From: Viola odorata
Lineage: Eukaryota > Streptophyta > Magnoliopsida > Malpighiales > Violaceae
Assembly (NCBI GenBank): GCA_963691705.1
Contig: OY829538.1
Span: 28,416,836-28,480,835 of the forward strand
Direction: 5' to 3'
Length of the DNA stretch: 64,000 bases
Shown: positions 11,620 to 23,266 of the stretch, piece by piece
Layout: every line of letters begins with the position of its first letter
How positions within the stretch are numbered: the first letter of the stretch is position 1
The notes under the pieces: generated by a model
What the model was told of the DNA's origin: nothing
Seen by the model: only the letters and a program-made list of their open reading frames with translations
The model's database searches: none
Position numbers and translations under genes: made by a program

Positions 11620-14191
11620 ATGTCTCAAACTGATCTTGTCCATGGGGCTGAGTCGGACGAATCATCTACACTCTCTCCAGCCCTTGCAACCCTCACGGTT
11701 TCCTTGGAAAAATTCATGCTCAAAATGGACCTTCAATGGGAGGAACAAAGGCCCAATGCCTTACTTTTGGGTGAGCGTTGGCCACCTCAGCCACAAGTAG
11801 AATAGCCCCCGCCCTCACCTCCACCTCCACCCCCTCCTCCATCAAACATCCAAAATACACACTACCACCAAACAACTCGACCAAACGACCCATCTAGCAT
11901 CGCTTATTATGCGTTCCCGCGAATGGAAAGCCATGCAGAGGTTCATAAGGCAGCAAGCCACCATAGCCAAGAGGGTGAGGCCCAAAACCTCCACTCACTC
12001 CATAGGGCACCCTCGCCCGTGAACCAAAACAGTAGCGCTTTGCTCATGGACTCGCGAGGCGTGACCTTTCACAATGAGCCAAGTCAGCCACTCATACACA
12101 CGGTCCATCCAACCACCTACCCAAATGACCATAGATAACTACACCAGCACACCCCTAATCCCGTTCCTTACCAAAATGACCCGAGACAGCCGCACATGCC
12201 TAACCAATACCAAATGGCCAATCACCTAGCCGTCCCTCTACATCGCGCCAATGCATACGTTCCCCCAATATATGACAGACCTAGACCACCCCAACCCCCA
12301 CAATATGAGCAGGCACACGGTGATAGACGCTTCGATTATGAGGACCCTTTTGAGCCAAGAGGCCGAAGACCCTATGAGGAGAGAGTGGACAGCAACCTCT
12401 CAGCCATCAAAGTCTCAATCCCTATGTTTGAGGGAAAGGATGATCCGGAGGCATTTTATGAGTGGGAAGGCCAAGTAGAACGCATTTTCGCGTGTTACAA
12501 CTATGCTGAAGAGAAGAAAGTGAAACTAGCGTTTGTGGAATTCAAGGGCATGGCAACCCAATGGTGGGATCGCTTAGTTGCAACAAGGAGAATTGAGAGA
12601 GTTCCACCCGTGGCAACTTGGTAGGAATTAAAGTACGAAATGCGAAGGAGGTTCATACCTAGCTACCACATCCGTGACCTACATCAGCGGCTCCAACGCC
12701 TCACACAAGGTTCCAAGAGTGTGAGTGACTACTTTCATGAGTTACAAACTTGTCTTATGCGCGCCAATATAACAGAAACTTTGGAGGCTACAATGGCAAG
12801 ATTTGTGAGTGGGCTGCAACGGGAGATAGCATACCAACTCGATTTTCAGACCTACAACACCTTGGAGGAAATGTTCCACCTTGCTTTGAAAATCGAGAGA
12901 CAAGTAAGTACTAGGCCGAAACCACCCTTCAACTCTTTTCCCAATTCCAAACCTCATTGGAATTCTTCAACTCCTTCGCCTACACAAAACAACCCCCTCT
13001 CCCACCTAAACCAAACACTTCAGCCACTACCCCAAACACCAACCCTAACCCTCGGACCCTACATAGGAACATTGAGTGTTTTAAATGCGGAGGAAGAGGC
13101 CATATGCACGCTGAATGCCCTAACCGGTGGATCATGATCTTGAGAGAAAGTGGTGACATAGTCAGCGATGATGAGGCTGAAGTTACACATCAGGGGGTCA
13201 CCGAATTGGGCCATGACTCCAGTGATGATGAGGCCGAGGCCTATATTAGTGTGGATGTCCCGTTGTCTTTGGTAGTTAGGTGCTCCTTGAACATTCAGCC
13301 CACGGTAGACGACAAGGCAGTAGAGCAAAGAGACAACCTCTTTCTTACTCGTGGTGTAGCAAATGACATGGTAATCTCAATTGTGATTGATAATGGCAGT
13401 TGCACCGATGTGGCAAGTACCTTCCTCGTCCATTCTTTGGGCTTAGCTACCATCAAGCACCCTAAACCTTATGTCCTTAATTGGTTTAACGATGGCAGCT
13501 CAGTTAAGGTGACTAAGAAAGTGACCATTCCCTTCTCAATCGGCGAGTATGTGGATGAAAGAACTTGTGATGTGGCAGCAATGCATTTCGGCCATTTACT
13601 CCTTGGTAGGCCGTGGCAATTCGACAAAAGAGCTCTCCACGATGGGTTCCACAACACTTACAAATTCAGACACATGAACCGCAAGTTTCTCATTCAGCCA
13701 TTGCCCCCCTCCGAAGTATTCAAAGACCAAGCCAAGCTCTCCAAAGCGTGTGCCACCTTTGTCCTTCTGGCCACACTTAATATTCAGAATGAGGGCAGTG
13801 GAGAGAAGAAAGTAAGGGGAGCCATAGAGGAAAATACCTTACTTGAAATTAGTGAGAGTGGACCGAGTGAAAACAGTGTGCAAGGGGCACCCAAAAAAGT
13901 TAACTTATGTGCCGTGAAAGGTGCAGTTGCTATCCTAAATCCGTGCCCTCTTGGCGGGTTTAAGGATCCTTACTTGGATTTCACTAACACTAATCCTTTT
14001 CCCTCTTGTGCTCACTCTAATCTTGTGATAGGAAAAAGGAACGTCGCATCTTTGGTCCCTAAAATCCATCACTCGCCATCAACCCGTTTACTGTTTTGGA
14101 TCTTCCAGTGGCTGCCCAAAGTTGTTCTTGCTGCATTCACCAAGTCCTCACCCTTAGATTCGAGGTCGAATCTCCTCAAAGGGGGAGGGAA
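11620..14191 (+). pseudogene. gag-protease of retrotransposon A, with stops and a frameshift
   Basis: Gag starts at MSQTDLVHG (11620) and runs in one frame to about 13000, broken by stops at 11803-11805, 12136-12138 and 12622-12624. The retrotransposon gag domain spans about 12390-12900 (MFEGKDDPEAFYEWEGQVER, TQGSKSVSDYFHELQ). A frameshift between about 12950 and 13040 moves to the frame holding the zinc knuckle CFKCGGRGHMHAEC (CX2CX4HX4C) and an aspartic protease (IVIDNGSCTDVAS, later LLLGRPWQFD). The reading then meets the polypurine tract and 3' LTR with no pol enzymes. Gag would form the particle that packages RNA. Replication of such an element would need enzymes from a relative such as B (inference). 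Confidence 0.85.
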
Positions 14192-14364
14192 TGATATGAG
14201 CATGGATGCTCTAGGCGCACCGTCTCATGAGTTGGCCGCGCAAGGCATGACAAAGCCCGCGCCAACCCTAGCAACCCATGAGCTCGCTAGCGCGCGCACA
14301 AGGCCCATGCCTCAAGGCCTCGCGCCCACCAAGCCCATCTCCAAGCCCGGCAGCCCACCCCTTT
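14192..14364 (+). repeat. 3' LTR of retrotransposon A, first part
   Basis: Matches the start of the 5' LTR from TGATATGAGCATGG to CAGCCCACCCCTTT, minus one small internal deletion. It is cut here by retrotransposon B, whose CCTTT target duplication is 14360-14364 and 22695-22699. Confidence 0.85.
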
Positions 14365-14552
14365 TGATGTGATCACGGACCCTTCGAAGACCAATTTTGA
14401 CCCTCAAGACCTCTTGCCTCAAGGTCCGATCACCCGAAGTAAAGCAAGAGGGTTGTCCCTATGGTTAGAAGGCAAAATGAGCGAAGAAGAACCCGTCAAG
14501 GTCAGGGAAAAGGCTGTCCACGTGACCGTGCATCAAACCAAGGAAGAATCCT

Positions 14553-14861
14553 TGGCGTGATCACGGTAAGGCTTAACGTGAATCACGCCAAGGACCAAGC
14601 ACTGGTGTGAATCACGTCACGCCCTTGACGTGAATCACGTCACGTCACTGGAGTGGATTCCAAATTTCAGACATCCTAACGTGATCATGTTAAGGTGTTA
14701 ACGTGAATCACGCTAAGGCAAGCGTGATCACGCCTCACTCTTAACGTGATTCACGTTAGCCGCTGGAGTGAATTTGCAATTTGGCAATTTTTGGCTAACG
14801 TGATCACGTTAGCGAGGCTAACGTGAATCACGTTAGCGAGGCTAACGTGAATCACGTTAGC
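14553..14861 (+). repeat. Cluster of short palindromes in the B LTR
   Basis: About a dozen copies of palindromes with core CGTGATCACG or CGTGAATCACG, many extended to CTAACGTGAATCACGTTAG. They lie in U3 just upstream of the TA-rich promoter region. ACGT cores are typical of plant bZIP and bHLH sites, so an enhancer role is possible (inference). The equivalent cluster in the 3' LTR is about 21842-22125 and lacks one unit. Confidence 0.8.
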
Positions 14862-14907
14862 AACTGTTTTGGGACGAATTTTGGGCTTTCAAGCCCAAAT
14901 TGCATAC

Positions 14908-14909
<2 letters not shown>

Positions 14910-14945
<36 letters not shown>
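14910..14945. repeat. (TA)n microsatellite at the presumed TATA position of the B 5' LTR
   Basis: About 36 bases of nearly pure TA. The same site in the 3' LTR (about 22174-22229) has about 56 bases, so the tract has changed since insertion. Confidence 0.85.
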
Positions 14946-14950
<5 letters not shown>

Positions 14951-15430
14951 ATATTATATATCTCTTTGTATCATTTTCCTCCTTAGTTTTTAGACTTTGA
15001 GTGATATTAGTCAAGTGAGATTACTCCTTCTTGTATCACATAAGCCTTGAAACTCTTCACTTTTCCTTGAGTAAGAATCGTTTAAGTTGAGATTACTCCT
15101 TCTGATTATTGCTCGGGGATTCCTCGAATTTGTATTTGTAAATTGTGGAAAGTTTCTTGAATGAATGGAGGTTTATTAATTGCTTATTCCAAGAACTGGG
15201 GATGTCAAGTTGCTTGGATTAATTCTCGGATGTTCGCGTGATCAATTTCAATCCTTTGTCAATCCTAATCATTTCCGGGTACATATTTCCTTAATTCTCC
15301 GCTAAATATAACGTGTTCGTGTCTTTTCTTTCCTTGTGATCTTGTTGTCACTAGATAATTCGATTCTGTTAGATCCTCTATAAGCTCCATTGTAATCCGG
15401 CTTACTAACCCTAGGCGGGATCACATCAAG

Positions 15431-15442
15431 TGGTAGCGGAGC
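15431..15442 (+). other. Primer-binding site of retrotransposon B
   Basis: TGGTAGCGGAGC, two bases after the LTR end, identical to that of A and C. The stretch 15443-16632 is a 1.2-kb untranslated leader rich in C/T-biased text such as CAAGTCCTAAAC repeats; I see no gene in it. Confidence 0.7.
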
Positions 15443-16632
15443 TTTTGGCCGCCTATCGAATTCTTCTAGTTTCGTCAAAAGTGTTAGAACCTATCTTTCT
15501 TGATATCTTGGGTTTCGTCCATCACTTTCGAAAAATATTTCAAGTGGGCTTTTGATTGTTGGTTGTGATCGATTTGGTAAAACAAAATATAGAAAAAGTG
15601 AAGAAAATCAATTGGGTGTGATAGTGGTGTTCTTCATATGTTCTTGGTGTTCTTGGCCTAAATCTCTATTTGATCCAAAATTATGTGACAAATTTGTTAA
15701 CCAAGTGTTTAGCAAATAATTAATTAATTTTTCCTTACTTGGTCGGCCACACCTAGAAAATCAAGGGTAAACTCATCTAATCCTTTGCATTAAATGCTTA
15801 AGGCACCTCATCCTTTCCTTTGACAAGTTGACCAAAAAGAAACTAAATGGTCCAAACCAAAATCTATTTCTAACCAAATAAAGCCACTTTTTTCTAAAAA
15901 CCTACTCCATCTATTTCCTTTCCTAGTCCAACCGTCCACCCTCAAGTCCTTTTCCTTTTTCTTTAAGTCCTAAACTCATCCTAAAACTCAAGTCCTAAAC
16001 CTTCTTGAGTCTTAAACCTAAACTATTCAAGTCCTAAAACCCCAAGTCTCTTTCTTTAAATTTCTGAATTATTTCTTTGAGTCCTTACTCCTTTAACCCC
16101 AATTTCCAGCCTCTCCTCCTTTCCTACGGAAATCCAAAATTTCCCTCCAAAATTGGAATTTTTGAATTTCCTTGGAAATTTCCGAAAATCTTCCTTACCT
16201 TTTCTCTTGAATCCTTGTAAATTTATTGAGTCCTACTTCCTCTTGATTCAATCATTTGAGCATTGGTGATCGCACAATTGAATTGAAGCACAAGTTTGTT
16301 TGTAACAAGGAAATTGTGTGGAGGCAAGCTATGTGTGTGGAGAGTTATTGAGTGATTGTGAGGCCAAATTTTTTTCGAGTGATCAAACACGAGTGTTTAA
16401 ACACGTGAGAGAGTGAAGTATTTTCTAACTCTTGTTTAAGTGTGCAGGTACCGGAAAAACGTGAAGTTGAGTGTTTGTGAGCACATCTTTTTCGAGAGAA
16501 AAACACCTAAACACGAGAGGGAGAGTTTAAACACGAGAGGGAGAGTTTTATTACTAACGTCTATATATCTCGTTTGTTTCCATTTTGCAGGTATAAAAAA
16601 AAATAAAAAAAAATAGTAGTTGTACATACAAG

Positions 16633-18147
16633 ATGTCCGGAAGAAGTAGACCTAGTTCTAGTGGTAGTCGAAGTGCCGAAGCTCTTGACCAAGTCTTATC
16701 CGCCTTGGGAGAGTTGAAGGCTACCATGGTCCGAACGGAGGATCGCCTTTCTTTGTTGGAAGAAACGATCAAGTCTCGTGGTAGAGAGGATGAGAAGCCT
16801 TCCAATGTTCCTCCTCATACAACACCTTCAAAGAACCTTCCGCCTAAGGCGCACCAAACGCCTCTCACTGAACATGTCCACGTTGAAACTGAATCGGAGG
16901 GTCATCAAAGTGTAGGAGGAAGAGTTGGTTTGCTGAAAAATACTCCAAAGAAGGAGGATACCCGAAAGCCATTTGTTTCCCCTCCGGGGTTGGCCATTTC
17001 GGAAGAGCAAATGAAGGAGATAAGGAGGAAATATGAGCAAGGCAGCCGAAGGCCCGAAGACTTTCATGCTTCTAGTAGCCGACCCAAAGCCCCTCATTTC
17101 CATGCCCTTACCACACCTCACCACACTCGAGAGTACTATGAGGACCCTTATGAGGAAGTGAATGCCGAGTTTGATGAGGGGACACATCGAACGAGTGGAA
17201 GACGCCAAAGGGGTCATGGGTCACGGTTTGTTGAACATGAAGAGAGGCCACAAGAGCCTAGGGTTGATGACAATTTGAGCGGAATTAAGGTGCAAATCCC
17301 TACCTTTAGGGGCTCCACCGATCCTTCGGAGTATCTAAAGTGGGAAGGAAAAATTCAACGAATCTTCAATTGTCATCGGTATTCAGAAGAGAAGAAGATT
17401 AAGCTAGCGGCAATGGAGTTTGAGGATTATGCCATTAGTTGGTGGGAAAAAGTGTGTAGAGAGAGAGGAGAAGTGGATGTTATCCAAGATTGGGAAGAGA
17501 TGAAAAGGGTGATGAGAGCAAGGTTTGTACCCGCACATCACAAGAGAGATTTGGAAAACAAGTTGCAAGGTCTCAAGCAAGGTTCTAAGTCCGTGGGAGA
17601 ATACTTCAATGAGTTAGAGGGACTCTTGATCAAGACCAACACGGAGGAGGAAGAAGAAGTGACTATGTCAAGGTTCCTCAATGGCCTTAATGATCGACTT
17701 AAGTACAAGCTTGAGTTGAAGGAGCTCGATCACCTACAATCTATGCTCCACTATGTCATAAAGGTGGAAGCATATGAAGCCACAAAGAAGAAGTCTTACC
17801 CAAGTAAAACCCAAGCCTTTTCCTCAACCCCAAAGACCCCTTGGAAGTCCTACTCTAAAGAGCCATTTAAACCAAAGGACTCCAAAGCCGAGATACCCCC
17901 TCCGAAACCCTACACACCCTACACTAAAAGTAATCTCTCAAAACCCCCACCAAAAACAACTCCTAATCCACCTACCAACCCCAACCAACCAAGAAAATTC
18001 TCCTCTAATGTCCAATGCTACCGTTGTCAAGGAAGAGGTCACATTGCTTCGGAGAGGGCAACTATGAGACGGAGAGTGAAGTTGAGGCAAGTGAGGATGA
18101 GAAAGAAGATAGGGAGGAGGAGACCGAGAGTAGTGAAGAAGAAGTAG
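16633..18147 (+). pseudogene. Gag of retrotransposon B with damaged zinc knuckle
   Basis: An open frame of 504 codons from MSGRSRPSSSGSRSAEALDQ. A predicted coiled N-terminal segment (residues 15-50) precedes the conserved gag core at about residues 210-385 (VQIPTFRGSTDPSEYLKWEG, GSKSVGEYFNELEG). A Pro/Lys-rich linker follows, then a zinc knuckle CYRCQGRGHIASE at about 18016-18054. The final Cys of CX2CX4HX4C is absent, because sequence is missing there and the frame leaves the pol frame. The remaining codons read in a wrong frame (basic RRRVKLRQ), so the true C-terminus is lost. Confidence 0.85.
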
Positions 18148-21100
18148 TTCCGGCAGCCACAATGACCCTAGTTGTGAGAAGGAGCATGAATGCTCATGCG
18201 AAGGAGGAGGTTGCCAACAAAGATCAACGGGAGAATCTCTTTCATTCTCGGTGTGAAATCAATGGTAAGGTCGCATCTCTTATTGTTGATAATGGAAGTG
18301 TGGTGGATGTAGCAAGTTATTTGTTAGTTTTTAAGCTTGGGTTGCCCACAACACCCCATCCCAATCCTTATTCCTTACATTGGTTTAGTGATGATGGAGA
18401 AGTAAAGGTGAAGGAACAAGTTCTTGTTGCCTTCAAAGTAGGTAGTTATGAGGATGAGAGATTGTGTGACGTAGTTCCCATGGATGCTAGTCATCTCATC
18501 CTTGGTCGACCATGGCAATTTGATCGATGGGTAGTACATGATGGCCGAACCAACAAGATTCACCTCACTCACCATGGGAAGAAGTTTAGCATTCCTCCAC
18601 TTTCACCCGCACAAGTTCTGGAGGATCGATTGCATATGGAAAAGGCAAGTGCCGAGTTCCAAATCATAAAGAAAATGAGAGAAAAGAGTGGAGAGAAGAA
18701 AGTAAGGTGTGTGAATGAGGAAAATAGCGTGCATGAAAAAAGTGAGCATGCACAAAGAGGAGAGAAAAGTGTGAGTCATGAGATGAAAACACAAGAGAGG
18801 AGAGGAAAGAAAACAAAGGGAGAGTCGAATATACGCCATGAAAAAAGTAAGCATGGTAGAGAGAGTGAGCCTAAACACTTGAGTGTGATAGCGAGGGGTA
18901 AGGATGTGAGGCGAGCTTTATTTTCTAACAAAGTGTGTCTTGTACTTCGATACAAGACACATTGCTTGGAAGTTGACACTAAACCCCCTTCTTCTCTACC
19001 AAGTCCCCTTGTTTCTCTTTTGCAGGAATATGACGATGTCTTTCCAACTGAGATGCCAAGTGACCTTCCTCCCATCCGAGGGATAGAACACAAGATTGAT
19101 TTGATACCAGGAGCGACCTTACCCAATAGGCCGGCTTACCGATGCAACCCCGAGGAGACGAAGGAACTTCAACGACAAGTGAAAGATTTGTTGTGCAAAG
19201 GCTACATCCGAGAGAGTATGTCACCTTGCGCCGTGCCCGTGTTGCTTGTGCCTAAGAAAGATGGCACGTGGAGGATGTGTGGATTGTAGAGCCATCAACA
19301 AGATCACCGTGAGGTATCGACATCCCATTCCCCGCCTCGATGATATGCTTGATGAGTTGAGCGGGAGCCAAATCTACTCCAAAATTGATCTCATGAGTGG
19401 GTATCACTAAATCCGGATGCATGAGGGGGATGAGTGGAAGACCGCCTTCAAACCAAGCACAGTTTGTATGAATGGTTGGTAATGCCATTCGGTCTATCCA
19501 ATGCTCCTAGCACCTTTATGAGATTAATGAATCATGTCTTGCGAAATTTCATTGGAAAGTATGTTGTTGTATACTTTGATGATATTCTTGTGTATAGCTC
19601 GTCTCTTGAGGAACATGTGTTCCATTTACGTTCCATATTTGACACTTTGCGCACACACCGATTATATGCTAAATTTGTTAAGTGCGAGTTTTTTTTGGAA
19701 CGAGTCCACTTTCTTGGTTTTGTTGTGAGTATAGGGGGGCGTTCAAGTTGATGAAGACAAGGTGAAAGCCATCCAAGATTGGCCTATTCCCAACAATGTA
19801 GGTGAAATAAGGTCATTCCATGGCCTTGCAAGCTTTTACCGTCGATTTGTGCCCAACTTTTCAACAATTGCGGCGCCTCTCAATGAATTGACCAAGAAGA
19901 ATGTTGCATTTGTGTGGGGAGAACGACAAGCCAAGGCTTTTGAGGAACTTAAGAAGAGACTTATGAAATCCCCTATTCTAGCCTTGCCGGACTTCAACAA
20001 AGTGTTTGAGTTGGAGTGTGATGCGAGCGGGATTGGCATTGGAGCGGTCCTAACTCAAGAATGACGCCCCATTGCATATTTTAGCGAGAAGCTTAGTGGA
20101 GCCCAACTTAACTACTCCACTTATGACAAAGAACTCTACGCCTTGGTGAGGGCACTTATGGTGTGGGAGCATTACTTGCTAGCCAACCAATTCGTCATCC
20201 ACACCGACCACCTAAGCCTTAAATTCTTTAAAGGCCAAGCCAAGTTGAATAAGAGACATGCCAAGTGGGTGGAATTCATTGAAGCATTTCCCTATACTAT
20301 CAAATACAAGCGAGGCAAGGAGAATGTGGTAGCCGACGCCCTTTCTCGAAGGTATGCTCTCTTGAATTCTCTTGATGCACAAATATTTGGATTTTCTCAT
20401 TTGACTGAATTGTATGAGAATGATGAGGATTTCTGTGATATATATACGGCTTGTGCACGTGGTTCCCAAATGCATTTCTATAAGCATGATAATTTTCTAT
20501 TCAAATATGATAGATTATGCATACCACGTTCTAATATTAGGGAATTGCTTGTGTTGGAAGCTCACGGGGGAGCTTTGAGTGGTCATTTCGGCATTGCCAA
20601 AACTTTGCATGCTTTAAAATCTCATTTCTATTGGCCATGAATGAAAGTAGATGTGACAAACATTGTGAATCGATGTATTGAGTGTAAAACTGCCAAGTCC
20701 ACATCTAAACATCATGCGGTTTACATGCCTTTGCCTGTTGCACAACATCCATGGGTAGACTTGTCTATGGACTTTGTATTGGGTTTGCTAAGATCTAGGA
20801 ATGGCCATGACTCTATTTTTGTTGTGGTGGATCGTTTTTCTAAAATGGCGCATTTTATACCATGCTCTAAAACACATGATGCCACACACATTGCATCTTT
20901 ATTTTTCCAACATGTGGTGCGATTACATGGTATACCTAAGAGCATTGTGAGTGATAGGGACACTAAGTTCCTAAGTCATTTTTGCCGAACTCTTTGGGCA
21001 AAGTTAGGTACTAAACTCCTCTTCTCCACCACGTGTCATCCTCAAACGGATGGCCAAACGGAGGTGGTGAATAGGACTTTAGGATCATTACTTCATATCA

Positions 21101-21849
21101 TGATTACTAAATATGGAGTAAAATGGGAAGAATGTATGGCCTTTGTTGAATTTGCTTATAATAATGCTTATCATTCCTCCATTGGTTATTCCCCTTTTGA
21201 GGTGGTTTACGGGTTCAAACCCTTGACCCCTCTTGATCTCTCACCTTTGCCCTTGAGTTCTATTAAGTGTGTAGATGGGAATGCCAAAGCTACAGTTGTT
21301 AAGAAACTCCATGAGCAAGTCCGCAAAAGCATTGAAAGCATGAATGAAAAAGAGATGGCCAAGCGCAATAAGGGCAAGATTCCTACTTCCTTTGAACCGA
21401 GTCAATGGGTGTGGCTTCATTGGAGCAAAGATCGATTCCCACGCGAACGACAAAGCAAGCTAAGTCCACGAGGGGACGGGCCTTTTCAAATCCTCCGCCG
21501 TATCGATGCCAATGCTTATGTTCTAGATCTTCCAAGTGAATATGGAGGGATCAACCGTACATTCAACGTCAATGATCTGTCCCTTTGCCCCGAAGTGGAA
21601 GAAGACCCTCAAGAAATGGATTCGAGGACGAATCCTTTTGAAGAGGGAGAGGTTGATGTGATCACGGACCCTTCGAAGACCAATTTTGACCCTCAAGACC
21701 TCTTGCCTCAAGGTCCGATCACCCGAAGCAAAGCAAGAGGGTTGTCCCTATGGTTAGAAGGCAAAATGAGCGAAGAAGAACCCGTCAAGGTTAGGGAAAA
21801 GGCTGTCCACGTGACCGTGCATCAAACCAAGGAAGAATCCTTGGCGTGA
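18015..21849 (+). pseudogene. Pol of retrotransposon B: protease, RT, RNase H, integrase
   Basis: Order: aspartic protease (LIVDNGSVVDVAS, about 18280), a charged linker with HEKSEHAQRG-type repeats, reverse transcriptase ([24 protein letters not shown] at about 19570-19600), RNase H ([15 protein letters not shown], then [10 protein letters not shown]), integrase with HHCC zinc region and DDE core (DLSMDFVLGL, IVSDRDTKFL, QTDGQTEVVNR). Lesions: two bases missing near 19278, one missing near 19452, a frame change near 19735-19750, TAA at 19408-19410, TGA at 20062-20064 and TGA at 20638-20640. All three stops fit C-to-T or G-to-A changes of a Gln, Arg or Trp codon. The frame ends at 21849, 196 bp inside the 3' LTR, with a GPITRSKARGL tail. 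Confidence 0.92.
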
Positions 21850-22171
21850 TCACGGTAAGGCTTAACGTGAATCACGCCAAGGACCAAGCACTGGTGTGAA
21901 TCACGTCACGCCCTTGACGTGAATCACGTCACGTCACTGGAGTGGATTCCAAATTTCAGACATCCTAACGTGATCATGTTAAGGTGTTAACGTGAATCAC
22001 GCTAAGGCAAGCGTGATCACGCCTCACTCTTAACGTGATTCACGTTAGCCGCTGGAGTGAATTTGCAATTTGGCAATTTTTGGCTAACGTGATCACGTTA
22101 GCCTCTTAACGTGAATCACGTTAGCAACTGTTTTGGGACGAATTTTGGGCTTTCAAGCCCAAATTGCATAC

Positions 22172-22231
<60 letters not shown>

Positions 22232-22694
22232 TTGTATCATTTTCCTCCTTAGTTTTTAGACTTTGAGTGATATTAGTCAAGTGAGATTACTCCTTCTTGT
22301 ATCACATAAGCCTTGAAACTCTTCACTTTTCCTTTAGTAAGAATCGTTTAAGTTGAGATTACTCCTTTCGATTATTGCTCGGGGATTCCTCGAATTTGTA
22401 TTTGTAAATTGTGGCAAGTTTCTTGAATGAATGGAGGTTTATTAATTGCTTATTCAAAGAACCGGGGATGTCAAGTTTCTTGGATTAATTCTCAGATGTT
22501 CGCGTGATCAATTTCAATCCTTTGTCAATCCTAATCATTTCCGGGTACATATTTCCTTAATTCTCCGCTAAATATAACGTGTTCGTGTCTTTTCTTTCCT
22601 TGTGATCTTGTTGTCACTAGATAATTCGATTCGGCTAGATCCTCTATAAGCTCCATTGTAATCCGGCTTACTAACCCTAGGTGGGATCACATCA
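21654..22694 (+). repeat. 3' LTR of retrotransposon B
   Basis: 1041 bp, preceded by a purine-rich tract (GAAGAGGGAGAGG) and followed by the CCTTT duplication. It contains the last 65 codons of pol, the palindrome cluster and the longer TA run. Confidence 0.93.
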
Positions 22695-22699
22695 CCTTT

Positions 22700-23209
22700 G
22701 TCCAAGGGTATTTTAGGTTGCTGATTTCAGAATTGTAATAATTCACAAGCTATAAATAGTAGGACATAGTCTCTTTTATAGCTTGTCTTTGAATCAAGTG
22801 AATCTTTTCTAAAGGCTAATTAGTTGAAGTAATTAGGGTTAGGTTTTCCTAGGGCTCTTCAAGCCGTCTCCCTCCTTCTTGATCAAGCAGTCGGTTTGCT
22901 CACACATGTTAGTGAGAGGGCCGGTTCTGATTTAAGAGATCCTTGTAGTTCATAGAAAGGTTGCTTTGCCCTTGTTGCAAAGAGGGTTTTCTCTTCTTCA
23001 AGTTAATATATGCATACCTTCAATACATCTCTATCCTTCCTTCCATATTAAACCGCTGCCTAATATACTCCATCTAAATCATCTAAACACTCCATTGAAA
23101 CACCTAAGTACCTTCATCCGAACCAGCAACCAACCTCTCACAAGGGGACTAGATCCGGGGCTTCTTTCAATCCGTTCATCTTCTCCAAAACAGAGGCTGA
23201 ATCATATCA
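22700..23209 (+). repeat. 3' LTR of retrotransposon A, second part
   Basis: Continues the A LTR from GTCCAAGGGTATTTTAGG to ATCATATCA, immediately after the right copy of the CCTTT target duplication of B. The ORF-like stretch inside it is LTR sequence, not a gene. Confidence 0.85.
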
Positions 23210-23266
23210 AGAAGGTATGCAATTCCAAATTCTTTTCTTTCTTTTCATTTTTTGAGGAAAATTGAT
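23210..23266 (+). repeat. MULE left TIR, inner part
   Basis: Resumes the MULE TIR after retrotransposon A. GCAATTCCAAATTCTTTTCT and TTTTGAGGAAAATTGATGC match the right arm at about 26942-26995 in inverted orientation. Beyond 23266 the two arms diverge. Confidence 0.7.

Larger units (their letters stand above)
14365..15428 (+). repeat. 5' LTR of retrotransposon B
   Basis: It starts by repeating the last ~190 bp of the pol coding frame (ITDPSKTNFDPQDLLPQG), because integrase reads into the 3' LTR. It then carries a cluster of CGTGA(A)TCACG palindromes and a long TA run. It differs from the 3' LTR by scattered substitutions, the TA-run length and one extra palindrome unit. Confidence 0.93.
14365..22694 (+). 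mobile_element. LTR retrotransposon B (Ty3/gypsy), full length, in the 3' LTR of A
   Basis: The element is 8330 bp with LTRs of 1064 bp (14365-15428) and 1041 bp (21654-22694), both starting TGATGTGATCACGG and ending GGGATCACATCA. It is flanked by a perfect 5-bp target duplication CCTTT. The order is 5' LTR, PBS, a long leader, gag, protease, reverse transcriptase, RNase H, integrase, 3' LTR. Integrase after RNase H defines Ty3/gypsy. The pol frame carries at least three frameshifts and three stops, so the copy is dead, though the LTRs are still very alike. Confidence 0.95.
10266..23209 (+). mobile_element. LTR retrotransposon A (Ty3/gypsy, gag-protease only), split by retrotransposon B
   Basis: The 5' LTR is 10266-10948 and the 3' LTR is 14192-14364 plus 22700-23209, interrupted by B. 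LTRs begin TGATAYGAGCAYGGATGCTC and end ATCRTATCA. A PBS-like TGGTAGCGGAGC follows the 5' LTR and a polypurine tract (14178-14190) precedes the 3' LTR. The interior is only 3.24 kb and holds gag and protease, with no reverse transcriptase, RNase H or integrase. The 5-bp flanks (TTGAA and AGAAG) do not match cleanly. The insertion is proved instead by the interrupted MULE TIR on either side. Confidence 0.85.

Noticed and set aside
14369..14560. Small ORF at the start of the B 5' LTR
   Set aside because: It is the LTR copy of the pol C-terminus and has no start or promoter of its own here.
10261..23214. A clean 5-bp target duplication for retrotransposon A
   Set aside because: Flanks are TTGAA and AGAAG, which match poorly; insertion is supported by the interrupted MULE TIR instead.
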